64,000 nt of DNA from Rugalucina vietnamica (Eukaryota; Mollusca; Bivalvia; Lucinida; Lucinidae): contig OZ024870.1 of the NCBI GenBank assembly GCA_964017185.1, positions 35,108,139-35,172,138 of the forward strand. Reading direction: 5' to 3'. Below the pieces are notes generated by a model. That model did not search any database. It had not been told where the DNA came from and saw only the letters and a program-made list of their open reading frames with translations. The position numbers and the translations under genes are program-made. The first letter of the stretch is position 1, and every line of letters begins with the position of its first letter. Shown one piece after another: positions 30,082 through 41,710 of this stretch.

Positions 30082-31877
30082 ATGGCGGCGGTTGGAAATT
30101 TGCGTGATTCCGAAAGTGAAAGTGACAATAACTCTGCCAATTCTGGCTCCGATTCGGAGTTTGAAGGGTTCGAAGGAGAAGAAGTACAGTTGTTAGGCAA
30201 TGTTTTACGTTACACTTCAATTCTTAACCCCGATTATGATCGGGAAGTACCGAAAGATGTGACTCTGAATTGGACCGATGTTGATACCCCACCCACTATT
30301 GCACCTTTCAATAGAGACGTCGGTTTGACAGTGCATTTAGAGGAGGTTGCGTCCCCTTTGGAATTTTTCCAGCTGTTGTTTGACAAGGACTACTGGGAGA
30401 AAATTGTTACCCAAACAAATAATTATGCAGCTGCTAGAATAAATAATGAGGCCAGGCCAATGACACCCCAAAAGTAGATTACAAAATTGAAGTCCAGTAA
30501 ATTGATGAAATGAAACTGTTTTTTGCCCTTTGTATTTTGATGGGCCGTGTGTACAAGGAATCAATAGAAGACTATTGGACCACTGAGGAAGCTATATTGA
30601 CTCCCTTTTTCAGTAAAAGTATGAGTAAAAACAGGTTTCTAGCAATTCTAAGCAACCTTCATCTGTCGGACAGTACAAGGGAAGTTCCACATGGTCAAGA
30701 TGGACATGATCCCCTCTATAAGTTGAGAACATTTGTAACAATGTGTAGTAAAAACTTTTGCGACGACAGGGAACTGAGTGTTGACGAATCCACCTGCCCA
30801 TGGAAGGGAAGGCTTAGGTTCAAAGTGTACAATCCTGCCAAACCTGACCGATTCGGTATCAAACTTTATTCGGTGAACGAAGCTTCGTCGGAGTATTGCA
30901 TTGGCTTTGATGTTTATACCGGAACTACACCCGCGGCCAATACTCTGAAATTAGTGGACCTCAACCCAGAGTGTGGTCAGACTACAAGAATTGTAATTGG
31001 GTTGCTGGCAAAAACTGGGTTGCTGTTCAACGCACATGATGTATGGATAATTATTATGTTTCCCCTGAACTTTTCGATGAACTGTCCGTTAGAGAGACTT
31101 ACGCCTGTGGTACCGTGCGAAAAAACAAAGGAATTCCCTGAAGTTTGAAAGGCAAACACAGGAACATGCTACTAGGGGACTCAGTATTTAGGAGGAGAGA
31201 CGATCTCTTGGCGGTGAAATATCTTGACAAGCTCCAAGTGCACATGCTGACGACAATTCATGTTGCCGAGAATGGTATCCTGGACAAGAGAGACACCAAT
31301 GGTCGAGCTAAATTCAAACCATCATGTATTATCGATTATTGCAAATTTATGGGCGGCGTTGACCTTTCAGATCAGAATATGAAGTATACTACTGTATTAT
31401 GAGAAAATCTCACAAGTGGTGGAGGAAACTTTTCTTCTTTTTTTTTTTCAACATGATACTTACAGTTTCGCACTGTATAGGAAATATGGGTCCAATAAGA
31501 GGATGAAAAGTCAACAATTCCGACAGCATATAGCGTCTGCCCTTATCCAGGAGGCCACTGAAGCCCCTAAACCTAAACCAGCCAGGAAGAAACCCCTAAC
31601 TCATAGTGAAAGGCTCAATGGGAGGCACTTTCCAGCACACAATGAAGCCCAACCTGGTGCTAAGCGTAAGCATCCATCACGTGACTGTGTTGCCTGTAAC
31701 CCAAGTTTCAAGAATAGGGGCCCACACAAGTACAAACGAACACAAACTGCATTTAGATGCCCAGACTGCAATGTTGCCCTCAGTGTCCCAAGGTGTTTTG
31801 AGTTGTATCACACCTACCAAAACTATCGGCAAGTTCTTACTGGAGAAAACGGTGCTGAAAACAGTGATTCAGACTAA
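30082..31877 (+). pseudogene. piggyBac transposase, frameshifted
   Basis: Four consecutive pieces (30082-30477, 30510-31148, 31145-31402, 31416-31877) cover a nearly full-length transposase. The acidic leader has EFEGF (30157-30171). VDESTCPWKGRLRFKVYNPA holds the first catalytic Asp. The region equivalent to MDNYYTSP is out of frame by one base near 31050. GGVDLSDQ holds the third Asp. The C-terminal zinc domain has CVACN and CPDCNVAL. At least three frame breaks make this copy non-functional. It is clearly diverged from the intact copy at 4050, so it belongs to a different piggyBac family. Confidence 0.85.
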
Positions 31878-31883
31878 TTTTGA

Positions 31884-31960
31884 CACACCTGAGTGATTGC
31901 ACACCTGTAACGAGTTAGTGTATACCTGTAATTAGTTTTACACACCTGTAATTAAGGTGA
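31884..31960. repeat. ACCTGT cluster, proximal block of piggyBac 2
   Basis: Three ACCTGTAA/ACCTGTAAT motifs and one ACCTGAG lie within about 65 bases, directly after the transposase stop. Confidence 0.6.
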
Positions 31961-32081
31961 AATGTACTTGTATTTGAATGTTTAAAACTGTTTTGTGGTT
32001 TCATGAAAGATAGAAGTGATTTTATAACCTGGAGAAGCTACTGTTTGTAAAATAACTAGAAATGCGTGTTTGTAAAACACT

Positions 32082-33880
32082 ATGCCCCCAACTGTATGCT
32101 TGTCCCTAAACTGGCAGCTTGTATGATTCATTATTTCATTTGAATTAAGTGAAATTTAATTTCCTAAAAAAGCTGTTCGGTTGCCTTTTTTGCCTCCATC
32201 CAGAAACAGAATGTAAGCCTTTGCATACAAGTTAGAAATGGAGTAAAAATTTCAAAATGGAGTTATTTTGTCAAAATTTGATGGAAAGTCCTCAAAAAGT
32301 AATCAGGTGATCTTCTTCTCAGCCCCAACCAGTATACCAAATATGAAGGCTCTAACTTAAATACTTTTTCAGATATCTTGCACACAAGATTTTCAAATTT
32401 TATTTTAAAAGGGCCATAACTCCAAAAAAATGCATACCTTGAACATGAAAAAAAATGCCTGTCAACTATTTTTTCATGAGGAATTTGTATATGAAATTTC
32501 AAAACCCTAACATTCACTGTTCAAAAGTTTCAAATTTCACCGATAAGTGGAAAAATCAATCAAAATTTCAAAATTCTGTATTTTTGTAAAAATTTGACGG
32601 AAAATTCTCAAAAGTTAATCAGGTCATCTACTCCTCAGCCCCAACAACTGTACCAAATATGAAGGCTCTAGCTTAAATACTTTTTGAGATATCTTGCACA
32701 CAAGATTTTCAAATTTTGTTTTCAAAGGGACATAACTCAAAAAAGGGGCATAACTTGGCCATACAAAAAATACGGGTCAACTATTTTATCATGAGGAATG
32801 TGTATATGAAATTTCAAAACCCTTGCATTCACCATTCAAACGTTTCAAATTTCACCAAAAAGTGGAAAAATCAACCAAAATTTCAAAATTCCGTATTTTT
32901 GTGAAAATTTGACAGAAAGTTCTCAAAAAATAATCAGGTCATCTACTTCTCAGCCCCAACAAGTGTGCCAAATATGAAGGCTCTAGCTCAAATACTTTTT
33001 GAGATATCTTGCACACAATATTTTCAAATTTTGCTTTCAAAGGGACATTACTCAGAAAAGGGGCATAACTTGGCCATACAAAAAATACGGGTCAACTATT
33101 TTATCATGAGGAATGTGTATATGAAATTTCAAAACCCTAGCATTCACCTTTCAAAAGTTTCAAATTTCACTGAAAAGTGGAAAAATCAATCAAAATTTCA
33201 AAATTCCGTATTTTTGTCAAAATTTGACGGAAAGTTCTCAAAAGTTGATCAGGTCATCTACTTCTCAGCCCCAACAAGTGTACCAAATATGAAGGCTCTT
33301 GCTCAAATACTTTTTGAGATATCTTGCACACAATATTTTCAAATTTTGTTTTCAAAGGGACATAACTCAGAAAAGGGGCATAACTTGGCCATACAAAAAA
33401 ATACGGGTCAACTATTTTATCATGAGGAATGTGTATATGAAATTTCAAAACCCTAGCATTCACCTTTCAAAAGTTTCAAATTTCACCGAAAAGTGGAAAA
33501 ATCAATCAAAATTTCAAATTCCGTATTTTTGTCAAAATTTGACGGAAAGTTCTCAAAAGTTGATCAGGTAATCTACTCATCATCCCCAACCAGTATACCA
33601 AATATGAAGGCTCTAGCTTAAATACTTTTGGAGATATCTTGCACACAAGATTTTCAAATTTTGTTTTCAAAGGGAAATAACTCAGAAAAGGGGCATAACT
33701 CGGACAAGAAAAAAAATACGGGTCAACTATTTTTTCATGAGGAATACACACATGAAATTTCAAATCCCTAACATTCACCATTCAAAAAAAAGGCGTTACA
33801 CACGCACACACAGACAGACAAGCCCAAACCAATATGCCCTTCCAACTTTTTCAAAGTTGGGAAAAAGTTGGGGGCATAAT
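32082..33880. mobile_element. Capped element with ~315-bp units
   Basis: It begins CTATGCCCCCAACT and ends with the inverse AGTTGGGGGCATA, next to a TTCCAACTTTTTCAAAGTTGG hairpin. In between, a unit with AATCAGGT/GATCAGGT recurs near 32301, 32617, 32932, 33247 and 33562, a period of 315-316. Just before the right cap is a CACACACAGACAGAC tail. The architecture is the same as 6364-8160 but the unit sequence differs. Long apparent ORFs here come from the repeat and are not genes. Confidence 0.7.
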
Positions 33881-33904
33881 GAAGACTGACGCTTCATCGA
33901 GTTC

Positions 33905-34135
33905 CTGTTCACACCTGTAATTTTCAAGGTAAATTACCTGTATTACCTGATTATATGTATTTTCCATGCTGAAATGTCACTTCATGTATTTCTGCTAGAA
34001 TCTAAAAACTTTTCAGCAGCTAGAAAGCTGTTTTTTTTTTTTTGTTGTTTTTGTTTTTAAATCCTGTGAAGCACAGCTTTTTTACCTTTTTTTCATAAAA
34101 TCTGTATTCTAACCTGCACAGGTAATATATAGGGA
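33905..34135. repeat. ACCTGT cluster, distal block of piggyBac 2
   Basis: ACACCTGTAATTTT, TTACCTGTATTACCTG and, at about 34082, a TTTACCTTTTTTT...CTGTATTCTAACCTG phrase. The last closely resembles the 3' units of piggyBac 1 (about 8830-8880). Confidence 0.6.
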
Positions 34136-34471
34136 CACACATGCATCAAAAGGTAAGAAATGAAAAGATCAGACAATATACTTCAACTTTTTTATACATT
34201 TCATTATTCTATCTTCATAAATAAAAACGATACAGCATGTTAAAGACATGTACCCATTTTAACACAATTTTTCACAAATTTGCTTGGCAGAGGCAAAAAC
34301 ATAAGTTATTATTTACACGACACTTTAAGGGTTAAAAACATTTCATTTCAATAACAAGGGGCAAGATTGTTTGTTTTCAGAATCTGATCCTGAGAACAGT
34401 GAAGGAATCCTGGGGACTGTTACTTTGTCAACATACAACTAAACAGTTCGTTCATTAATGACAGGAGGAGA

Positions 34472-34864
34472 TTGACAAGAGAGATAAATTTGCTGCCTAA
34501 CTACTGTTATAGAGAAAGGGTTCCACTCATCATATCAGAAATTCCTATATATTCTATTAGTAAATACAATTCTGTAGCAGGACACAACTTCCCTGAACTT
34601 TTTTCGGATCAAGATATTCACCTTTCGGAACAGCTCAGCATAAGTAATCAAGAAATTCAAGACATTAATGACATCAGCTTTACAGGTTTCTCCACGTTTC
34701 TCCCTGGACTTCTGCTTAGAAATAGATCAAATGTTCGCCTCCGACGACAAAGGACGTATTATTACAACTTTAATTTGTACGGGGATGGAGTTCATCCTAA
34801 AACACTACTGGCTAACCTGTGGCTTATGAAATTGGCCCTAATGGTGAAAAGGGACTGTTTTTGA
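34472..34864 (+). pseudogene. SGNH-hydrolase-like C-terminal fragment
   Basis: A 130-residue open frame with YYYNFNLYGDGVHPKTLLANLWLMKL near its end. The DGVHP (D-x-x-H) box is the last catalytic block of SGNH/GDSL-type hydrolases, as seen in hydrolase-like proteins carried by invertebrate mobile elements. The Ser, Gly and Asn blocks are not visible, so this is a fragment. DISFTGFSTF in the middle also contains FxGF. It lies immediately after the last exon-like array unit (34380). Confidence 0.4.
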
Positions 34865-35193
34865 TTACACTTTCTAAAATATGTTGATTGCAAGGAATGC
34901 CTATAGCTTATAGTATATATAGGCTGATACATGGCATCTGTCAATCAACTTTTGCTTTTAGACTGACCATAAAAAAGTGCCAAAAAAAAAATGTCTCCCT
35001 CATTTGATTTTTCAAAGAGTTGCCTGAGAAACAATTATATTATTTTCTTTTGGCCTTATTTCAGATTGCTTGTTCAGGGAAAACAGATATGTTGAAAACA
35101 ACGCTACAATGCAAGACTAACATGTTTATGGAATTTTTCATTTATTTGAGTGGAAACACTTAACAAATCTTTCGCTATCCATACTTATGAATA
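34865..35193. other. Spacer, no gene seen
   Basis: AT-rich DNA up to the left tip of DIRS-B. Confidence 0.5.
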
Positions 35194-35340
35194 CATTATT
35201 TTCATATTGGCCTACAGCCTGCGAATATCTAAGCATGTTCTTCCTAGACCGTCTTATAGCCGCGATTTAACGGTAAAAAATACCTCTATAATCATGTGAC
35301 GAAGTGTATAAAGAGGCGTGTCCGATCCACGCTTGTCATA
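35194..35340 (+). repeat. DIRS-B left inverted terminal repeat
   Basis: It begins CATTATTTTCATATTGG. Positions about 35225-35340 are inverted at 47923-48040 with few differences. CACTGTGTAAAG|GTAAGTG just downstream (about 35395) and TTTTTTTAG|GCCATGG (35714) could define a 5' intron ahead of ORF1. Confidence 0.75.
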
Positions 35341-35717
35341 GTTCTTTTTGCGACCGTAGTGTGCATATCGATAGCCGCTGTCACTGTGTAAAGGTAAGTG
35401 ACTACACGTGGCATTTTGATGGCTAGTTCTACGAAGTTAGAACTTTTTACAGCCTTGTAGCAACGGAGTTTTGCTTGCTTTTATATACTAGCTACAGCGT
35501 CTTTATGCTGTGTTTAGTGAACGAAGTTTGCTAATATGTAAATTACATATTTTATGCGTGTCCTTTGAAATTTCTTAGTGTTTTCTTGTTATGTTTTCAG
35601 GTTATTTGGCACAGCTTTTGCCTCGTAGCATAAAAAACTGACAGCTTTGATCTGTGTCGCTTTTATTGGATCATTTCCCAGTCAGTAGTTAATTCATTTT
35701 GACCGTTTTTTTAGGCC

Positions 35718-36298
35718 ATGGATAATGATAAACACGATAAAGATGTCCTTTCACTTGAAAGTGAGGACGAGGACTTATCGGGGTTTTCCTCTTTCGAGGA
35801 CGAGGTGATGGATGTCACAAAAAAGGGAAAGGCCTGGAAGAACTCTGGTCCGGGTCCGGTAAATAGTAAAGCTAAGGGAAGTAAAAAGTTGAGTGCTTCC
35901 GCCACTAAGGCTTCCGGTTCCTGTACAAAAAAGCAAAACAAAAAGAAATCGCAGAATAAAAATGATAGGGCATTTGATTTGAGCACACTCTCTGCTCAAG
36001 ATATCGAGCAATTAAAGTCCCTATTAGGGATTTCAGCATCTTTGCAACCCGAGGATAGTTTGGACGATGATGGTCACGTTTTATACTATGAGGTCCAGGC
36101 CCCACCCCAGAATGATCAAGAAGTTGATCAGATAATGGATCCCAATGTTGCTCCGAATTTTCAGGATGCATTATTTCAGTCAGAACATGGGTCTGTTGAC
36201 CTAAATGTGATTCCAATTGAGGTGGACAAAGATTGGTCCTTGCCGAAACTTAAAACCCCGGACAGGGGAGAACCAATTTCCGAATCGTTGGCAGGGTT
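35718..36298 (+). pseudogene. DIRS-B gag-like ORF1, first part
   Basis: The ATG follows a candidate acceptor (TTTTTTTAG|GCC). The product is acidic, with DEDLSGFSSFEDE near residues 17-29, then Lys-rich, then an acidic central part. The frame runs to ESLAG at 36298, where a hAT element begins; the text resumes at 41711. No zinc knuckle. Confidence 0.7.
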
Positions 36299-37221
36299 CA
36301 GGGATTTATCTGGGCTGCGCCATGTGCTAAATCGCGCATGAAATCCAGAAAAAACGCACCTAAATCTTGGTAGTGCGCTGAAAAGGCGCATCGAATGCTA
36401 AAAAAACGCATAAAACTGTGGTTAATGCGTCCGTTAAAACTGCGACTGAATGGGCGCAAGTGTTTTCAAACAAGTGCGTCCGAGATCGGTGCATTCCAAG
36501 CGCTTAATAAAAGAAAGCACTAGAATAAAGCATTTGTCCGATATAGAATAGAACATGGTGTGCTTCATTAGCGCTGCACTAAGATTACAAATCCTGGCTA
36601 TTTCGCCCCAGTTTCGTATATGTATCGTCGCATTGCAACACAAGTTCATTGAAACACCAAGTGCGCCAAAACACCGAAAAACACTGGCATTTTAAGTATA
36701 GACTTGACATAAATACTGTGCTATATGTGTACTCTACATTAAGGTGCATTTCAAAACTAAATGCTGATTTGAATAGTTTACTGGTGACACGCCAAATTAC
36801 ACTATTTCACAGGGGGGTTATCATTTTTGTTTTATTTGGTATATCTCTGTTGACTTTGCCTAGCTAACAGATTCATTATTCAGGTGATTGGTGCATGGTT
36901 ATTGATTGACTGACTCTAAATTACGTGGTAATTAGGTTAAATCAAACCTTCAAAACTTGCCAAATCCAAGTGTATTCTTCAACCGGGCAACCCCCTAGTG
37001 AATAATTGTCATTTTGGCGTTTCACAAGTGAACTATTCTGTTTCTGATTCTTCTATTTGTGATAGCTCGTGAAATAGTGTGTTCCGGTATCTTGGGGTGT
37101 TCCAGTTATTTTACGAACCGGAGCGACTCGGGTACGAGTTGACCAGTTACCGATAGTACCAATCATTCACCGGTTTAGCACTGAAAATTTTAAACAATAT
37201 CATCATTACCAGTCGAAAAAC

Positions 37222-40200
37222 ATGCCGACGAAACGAAAACGTGAAATTGTGGATAAAAATCAGACAAAGTTGTCGGCTTGGGTTGTGCAGCACAATGCTG
37301 CTAGTAGCGATGAAGCGCCGTGTGACTCGGAGATCGCGTCTGCCCAGTCTGCGGCTAAAGATTCAGAAACCGAGGTCATGATTGTTGATGGGCAAAGCCA
37401 GAGGGATCCACCCCAAAAAACCAATGATTCCGAGCGAGGATTTAAACCCAAATGGTTAATACTTCACTCATCCTGGTTAACATATGATGAGCAATCAAAC
37501 AAAATGTACTGTAAACTATGCCGAGATCTGAAATTAAAAAATGCTATGGGCATGGGTACTGATAACTTTCGGACATCAACGTTGACCAGGCACCTGGAAC
37601 ATAGTGACCACAAAAGGGCACTGAATGCCCCAAAAGAAAGGCAAAACCTGGAAAAGTCAGTTAATCACGTCTTTAGCAAGAAAGAAAATGCCATCCTGTT
37701 AGCCATGAAGACTGTTTATTTTATTGCTAAAGAAGGATTGCCGCTTTCTAAATACCCCAAAATGGTGGATTTTTTGAAGTTCATAAATGCTCCCTATTCT
37801 GATGCTCTGAAGGTGAATGAGCATGTAGATTACTCATCTTCAACGACAGCTATAAGTTTGTTGGATGCCATTTCATCTGTCATTGATCATCAGGTGACCA
37901 GCCAAATAAATGAATCTCCCATTGTAACGATATTAGCTGATGAAAGCACTGACATAACAGTTAGACACAAACTGTGTATTAACATGAGGATTGTCAATCC
38001 AACCACGCTTGCTCCAAAAACTCTGTTTTTAACAAACATAAGGTTGAAGGATGGCACAGGCAAAGGAATGTTCGAAGCCATAACGAAAGAGTTACATGAT
38101 CGTAAGATTACATTGTCAAAGGTGATGGGATTAGGGACAGATGGAGCAAGCGCTATGACGGGGCGTAAAGAGGGCTTAGCTGGACAATTTCTTCGTGTAA
38201 ACCCTCACATTATCAACACACACTGTGCTGCTCACAGGCTGGCTTTGTGCAGTGAGCAAGCTGCCCAGAAAATTCCTGCCATGCAGAAATATCAGAAAAC
38301 CCTGGAGACAATCTACTACCATTTCAAACACTCATCTAAGAAAATCGATACGCTGTCAGCAATACAGGATGTACTTGATGAACCTCAGCTCAAATACAGA
38401 GAAGTTCATCAGGTGAGGTGGCTCAGTTTCTATGAAGCTCTTATGGCTATCCAAAGAACTCTTGATAGCCTCATTACATACCTGATAGAACAGTCTAAAC
38501 ATGATGCAGTAGCGAATGGACTTAAGAAGAGTGTCGCACAGGAACTTTTCATTTCTCTAACTTATTCAATGATAGATATCCTGGAGCCCATAATGACCCT
38601 CAGTTTGACTCTGCAGAAAAAAGACTTGGACATTGGTATTGTGCAGGTGAGTTGGCAGTCCAGTGACAGTTTTTTTTTCTATAAGTCAAATTATTTCATT
38701 GAAGCATCCGTGGCGCAGTGGTTAAGCCACTTGCCTTGTAAACCAGGGGTTGCAGTCGATCCCGCGCTTCTCCAGTCCTTCGCATTGAGATTATAAACCA
38801 AGCTCTTGTCTCCATTTGACCTTAGCTGTTGGTGGGACGTTAAACCCCAATCAACCAACCAAATTATTTCATTTTGAGCTCACCTGAGCCTGCAAGGCTC
38901 AGTCCACTGACACTTTTCAAAGATCTTCTCTGAAACCACATGGCCAATGAAAGCCAATTTATGTGGAGCCACCATGGGTAGGAGGAACAAAGGTATTTAG
39001 TTCTGTTTTTTTTAGGTCTCAGTCAACAAGTTTTCAGTCATGTCGAGACTGAGCTATGGACCATGTCTTGCTCAAGGAAACAACACTGTTTGCAGTATCT
39101 TGATCAGTTGGTAGTCTACGGTAAATTTGCAATAATTTTCCTAATTTGACAGTTTGAAGTGTCTGAAATTAATTTGCCAAAAATGTGTGAATTTATGCCA
39201 AGATCTTGCAAATTTCATACCGACTGACAGAAAACTTTTTGTCTGCATCATATTTCAGGTTGCAGTTGAGCACTGTAAAAAAATGCTGCTAGAAATACGA
39301 GATGGAATCAACCCTCTGAATAGACCAAGAATGTCTGACCGTCTTCAGCAGGACCTCGATAAAGGAAACTTCAAGGGTCATAGAGTGGACAAACTTACAA
39401 CCCCAACTCATTTTGATAATGTCAGAAAATCTTTCATAGATGAGCTGCTTAAAAACCTAGACAAAAGGTTTGTTGATTAGATTATTTATTTTCAGTATTT
39501 TGCCAAGCTAGCCAGGTCAGGTGATCCTAGTAAAACAGTTTTTAAATTTTAATTATGGCAGTGCGAGGTCTGTGTGTGCACAACAAGCCAGTTTCCAGGA
39601 TTTTCAATTTAGTTTTTTCCCCACCTCGGGTTTTTGGGGTGGGACTTGCTTTATGATTGCGCCTTTTCCTGATCGTTGCCTACTTTTACCTTTTAAAGGA
39701 TTCAAAATATTTCTATCCAAATACTGAAAATAGTAATAAATTTCTGAGTTTTTTTATTTATTTCTGCTCAAAACATACATTTTTGTACTCATTAGACTCA
39801 CCTAGTCGTTGCGGTTGACCAGGTATCCATGTATGTTTTATAGCTGAAATAATCATTATTTTGTTATATTTCTGCTATAAAACATACATGGATACCTGGT
39901 CAGCCGCAAGTTAACGACTAAATGTACATGCATGTCCCACTTTTTGCTCTATCAAATACGTATACTGGGATATTCATCAGAAACTCACATGTGAGTATCT
40001 GATTGAATACCCTGGTAAAGAAGTGGGACAGTATCAGCACTGTAAATTTGAACTTTCGTCTTTCTAAAGGTTTCCACAAAAGGAGGTAATGACTGCTATG
40101 GCTGTATTGGGTCTGCGTCCTATATCATTTCTGTCTGAGGCGGAGCTTGCTGAATGGGGCAATGACATGATCGAAGTCTTGACTGATTTCTATGGAAAGG

Positions 40201-40943
40201 AACAGATCCATACACATAAAGGGGAAGAGTTCCGTTCTTTGCCAGTGGTGGATTCCCTGAAAGTGAAGGTACATTTTATATTTGCAGTGCTGTCTAATTT
40301 TTGTAGTTGAGAATTTCTGGAATAGAATGTTGTCTTTTAGCATTCTGTCTCAAATGGAGCAATGAACAGGGATTAATACAATTTCCATTCTCCTAGTCTA
40401 CAGATTATTTGATAGCAGCTTAGCCATGGTGTAGTAAATCTTTTTTTCAGTTTCACTTTCTGACTTTTGTTGTTGTTGTTTTTCCTATTCTTTGAGGCAC
40501 TCTGACTGTCCCAATAATCAGCCAAGATAATTGAGACAGTGGGAGTGCTTTAGAAGAAACGGGAAAAACAAATAAAATTATCTTTGCAGGAAGAATGGCA
40601 GCTCCTCAAACAGATAGTTAAGGCCCTGCATTACCCTAGAGAGTCTGTTGCAGCATTGTGGGCGATGATAGCCAAATTCCACTCTGAAGAGTTCCCTCAG
40701 ATGATGAAGTTGGCAGCGCTCGCATTGACTCACCCAATCCACACAGCAGATGTTGAGAGATCCTTCAGCTCACAGAATCAAGTGACAACCAGTCTCAGAA
40801 ACAGAATCACCAGTGAAAATTGTGATAACCTGATGAGGATCATGATAATGGGGGAAGAGCTGAAAGAATTTGACTTTCTACCAGTACTACAGTACTGGAG
40901 AAATGTCAAAGCCAGAGTCATATTTGGCTGTACAGATGATTAG
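37222..40943 (+). CDS. hAT transposase, four exons, 728 residues
   Basis: Exons 37222-38646, 39259-39467, 40070-40268 and 40590-40943 join with GT-AG borders and matching phases (0, 2, 0) into 2187 nt ending in TAG. The N-terminus is basic with NQTKLSAWV, loosely like a PCNA-binding box. A zinc finger of TTF/BED type follows (C97, C100, H124, H130). The RNase-H-like DDE core has ILADESTDI and GLGTDGASAMTG. The C-terminal dimerisation region has HPIHTADVERSFSSQN, with the catalytic Glu likely in DVER, and LMRIMI. It resembles host proteins of the ZNF862/C17orf113 type. No inactivating change is visible, so it could be an active or very recent copy. Confidence 0.85.
38703..38868 (+). repeat. 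tRNA-derived SINE in hAT intron 1
   Basis: TCCGTGGCGCAGTGGTTAAG is a box A-bearing tRNA head and GGTTGCAGTCGATCCC a box B. The tail is TGTTGGTGGGACGTTAAACC. The tail alone recurs at about 56697-56815. A small ORF extension of exon 1 into this region is not real coding. Confidence 0.75.
39804..39920. repeat. Inverted-repeat MITE in hAT intron 2
   Basis: Arms of about 38 bases (GACCAGGTATCCATGTATGT and its inverse) are separated by a short AT-rich loop at about 39845-39873. Confidence 0.6.
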
Positions 40944-40974
40944 ACTTCTGTTTGAAAACAATAAGAGTCAAACA

Positions 40975-41300
40975 ATACGGAGTACATACTAGTCAAACAG
41001 TACATACTAGTCAAACAGTACATACTAGTCAATCAGTCAAACAGTCTTACAATGACCAGAGAGATTTAGCCATCTCGTGAAAAAAAAAAACAATCTGGTT
41101 TACGACCAGGCTTGACTCAAACCAGGCTGTACAATCACAGAAGGTAGTTAGAGGTTTGAAATTTTGGGTTTCCGGAAGTAGAGGGATTGTACTATCCATG
41201 TAACAAAAACAAAGTCACTGATCAGCTTTGCGGTGATTGCAAAGCTCATCTGGGCCTTTGTTTTTGCATATGCATATTGTTGGTTTTCTCACCAAAATGA
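40975..41300. repeat. Short tandem repeat and MITE copy
   Basis: The phrase ACATACTAGTCAAACAGT repeats about three times at 40983-41030. From about 41075 to 41290 lies a diverged copy of the GAGCCGC hairpin MITE, with the stem CAAAGTCACTGATCAGC. Inside the hAT element, downstream of the transposase. Confidence 0.55.
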
Positions 41301-41710
41301 CCAACAGACCTTTCCAAAATTTTGTGCATTGATCAGGATACTATAACAATGGATTAAATGAGAAATGGGTCATGGATGGCAACATTACGTTAGTCATGCA
41401 TACTAGTCAAACATTCTAGTCAAACATTAGTTTAGCCTGTTTATTAAAAGTTTATTTGTTTCACCAAAAGTTTTTTTTTCTAAAATATGGTCCTAGAGTA
41501 AAGAAAAAAGAATGTTGATATGAAAAAATAATAAGAAAAAAGGGTAAAGGAGAGGCTGTCTAGGCACATGCAAAATGCTTAAATTCAATTTCGGACCTGG
41601 ACCCCACTGGGGACCTGCGGCCCCCAGACCCCCGGCTAAAATAATGGCCCATGAAAATTTTGTTGGATGGGCCTTCGGCCCATCCAACAAAATTTCCAGA
41701 TAAATCCCTG

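Larger units (their letters stand above)
29807..34335 (+). mobile_element. piggyBac element 2, both ends present
   Basis: TTAA at 29807-29810 is followed by CCCTTAAAGTG. The inverse of the same 11 bases precedes TTAA at 34332-34335. Outside, the left flank GTTCAGTGCA and the right flank AAACATTTCATTT together remake a unit of the 28000-29806 array, so the insertion site is certain. Inside are a broken transposase, ACCTGT blocks and a nested capped array (about 32080-33880). Confidence 0.85.
36299..41710 (+). mobile_element. hAT element, apparently complete and intact
   Basis: Perfect 15-bp terminal inverted repeats: CAGGGATTTATCTGG at 36299-36313 and its inverse at 41696-41710. GGGTT before the left tip and GGGTT after the right tip are a 5-bp target duplication; removing one copy and the element restores the DIRS gag frame (AGLIVRACNN). 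Five-base duplications fit the hAT5-type branch rather than the usual 8-bp hATs. It encodes a spliced transposase of four exons without stops. The introns hold a SINE (38703-38868), a fragment of a capped repeat (38877-38990) and an inverted-repeat MITE (about 39804-39920). Confidence 0.85.

Noticed and set aside
32716-33781. Several overlapping ORFs of 60-160 codons on both strands
   Set aside because: They fall in the 315-bp array, repeat with its period and have no domain; they are artefacts of AT-rich tandem DNA.
37250-37280. PCNA-binding box (NQTKLSAWV) at the hAT N-terminus
   Set aside because: Only one of the two aromatic positions is present; mentioned in the annotation but too weak for a finding.
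38647-38796. Read-through extension of hAT exon 1 to the stop at 38796
   Set aside because: A GTGAGT donor at 38647 joins in phase to the exon at 39259 with a good family match, and the extension reads into a SINE.
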